Shown here in pieces: positions 63,739 through 64,000 of a stretch of 64,000 nucleotides of DNA. Source of the DNA: Pseudomonadota bacterium (GTDB taxonomy: Bacteria; Desulfobacterota; Desulfobacteria; Desulfobacterales; Desulfobacteraceae); contig JAHJLV010000026.1 of the NCBI GenBank assembly GCA_018821535.1, positions 1 through 64,000 of the forward strand, written 5' to 3'. The notes under the pieces are model-generated. The model had not been told where the DNA came from. It searched no databases and was given only the letters and a program-made list of their open reading frames with translations. Both the position numbers and the translations under genes were made by a program. How positions within the stretch are numbered: position 1 is the first letter of the stretch; the number at the start of each line of letters is the position of its first letter.

Positions 63739-64000
63739 GTGACAACAAAAAAAATTGCCCCGACCAAAAGTGCATACAATTACCAGCTTTTGATTAAAAA
63801 CATATTAAATACACCGCTGATTTATTCACCCGATCAGAAGATCGTATATAGAGACATACTTCAGTACAGTTATTCTGAATTGAAAAAGAGAGTAAACCGG
63901 CTGGCAAACATGCTGGAAAAACTGGGTGTAAAACCCGGTGACACCGTTGCTGTCATGGACTGGGACTCTCATAGATACCTGGAATGCTTTTTTGCCATTC
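63739..64000 (+). CDS. AMP-forming acyl-CoA ligase, 5' part (cut by window end)
   Basis: A reading frame opens with GTG at 63739, preceded by GGAGG, and runs off the window after 87 codons. The product contains LIYSPDQKIVYRDILQYSYSEL, LANMLEKLGVKPGDTVAVMDWDSHRYLECFFAI, the N-terminal pattern of fatty-acid/organic-acid AMP-dependent CoA ligases. The ATP and CoA motifs lie beyond the end. It is the likely partner of the transporter just upstream. Confidence 0.85.
   Translation, partial: MTTKKIAPTKSAYNYQLLIKNILNTPLIYSPDQKIVYRDILQYSYSELKKRVNRLANMLEKLGVKPGDTVAVMDWDSHRYLECFFAI

Noticed and set aside
1..64000. CRISPR arrays, rRNA, tRNA and complete insertion sequences
   Set aside because: No regularly spaced repeat-spacer pattern, no tRNA cloverleaf signature outside coding regions, no rRNA sequence and no transposase frame were seen.

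Overview
The window reads as chromosomal DNA of a strictly anaerobic, sulfate-reducer-like deltaproteobacterium, most likely of the Desulfobacteraceae (Desulfobacula/Desulfotignum/Desulfobacter type). This is an inference. It rests on moderate GC content, gene families typical of that group (DVU0298-like and DVU0772-like proteins, rubrerythrin and rubredoxins, several acyl-CoA enzymes, type III glutamine synthetase, a PEP-CTERM protein) and heavy use of sigma-54 regulation. No rRNA, tRNA, CRISPR array or complete insertion sequence was seen.

Layout. 1-4.6 kb: a PEP-CTERM protein with a sigma-54 promoter, a phage-shock locus (pspF divergent from pspA-pspB-like-pspC) and an azlCD branched-chain amino acid exporter. 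4.6-8.7 kb: a large acyl-CoA dehydrogenase with an elaborate 5' region, a stand-alone MetE-like methyltransferase and a transglutaminase-like protein. 8.7-14.3 kb: a HEAT-like protein behind a sigma-54 promoter with four phased repeats, a small ORF coupled to a ferredoxin, an orphan sigma-54 activator with a cysteine-rich PAS domain, and clpB. 14.4-19.9 kb: a two-CW HTH regulator with epsC-cysK, an AT-rich scar with a broken HEPN gene and its MNT partner, and glutamine synthetase III behind a sigma-54 promoter with an upstream palindrome. 20-24.9 kb: nifS-nifU, sfsA, a TIGR02757 gene, proC and a DVU0772-like gene.

25-30.7 kb: an eight-gene redox cluster on the minus strand. It holds rubrerythrin, ferredoxin, a membrane VTT/FAD-disulfide oxidoreductase fusion, an NDH-2-like flavoprotein, a rhodanese-ferritin fusion, rubredoxin, a zinc ribbon and a rubredoxin-like protein. 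Three of these genes encode fewer than 60 residues. This is my best candidate for an under-described system. 30.8-38.1 kb: a Xaa-Pro aminopeptidase with a single-domain response regulator, then a complete livKHMGF importer. 38.1-44.1 kb: a VWA protein-histidine kinase-response regulator operon, an HDOD protein and a pentapeptide-repeat potassium channel.

44.2-64 kb: acyl-CoA metabolism mixed with sensory genes. It has an ADP-forming acyl-CoA synthetase, two crotonases (one like dienoyl-CoA isomerase), a TM1586-type nitroreductase, an aldehyde dehydrogenase, three large histidine kinases, a NarL-type regulator, two small-molecule methyltransferases, an orphan DNA methyltransferase with a palindromic operator candidate, and finally a transporter followed by an AMP-forming acyl-CoA ligase cut by the window edge. 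Together the genes suggest an anaerobe that imports branched-chain amino acids and organic acids, activates them to CoA esters, oxidises them, and defends itself against oxygen and envelope stress.
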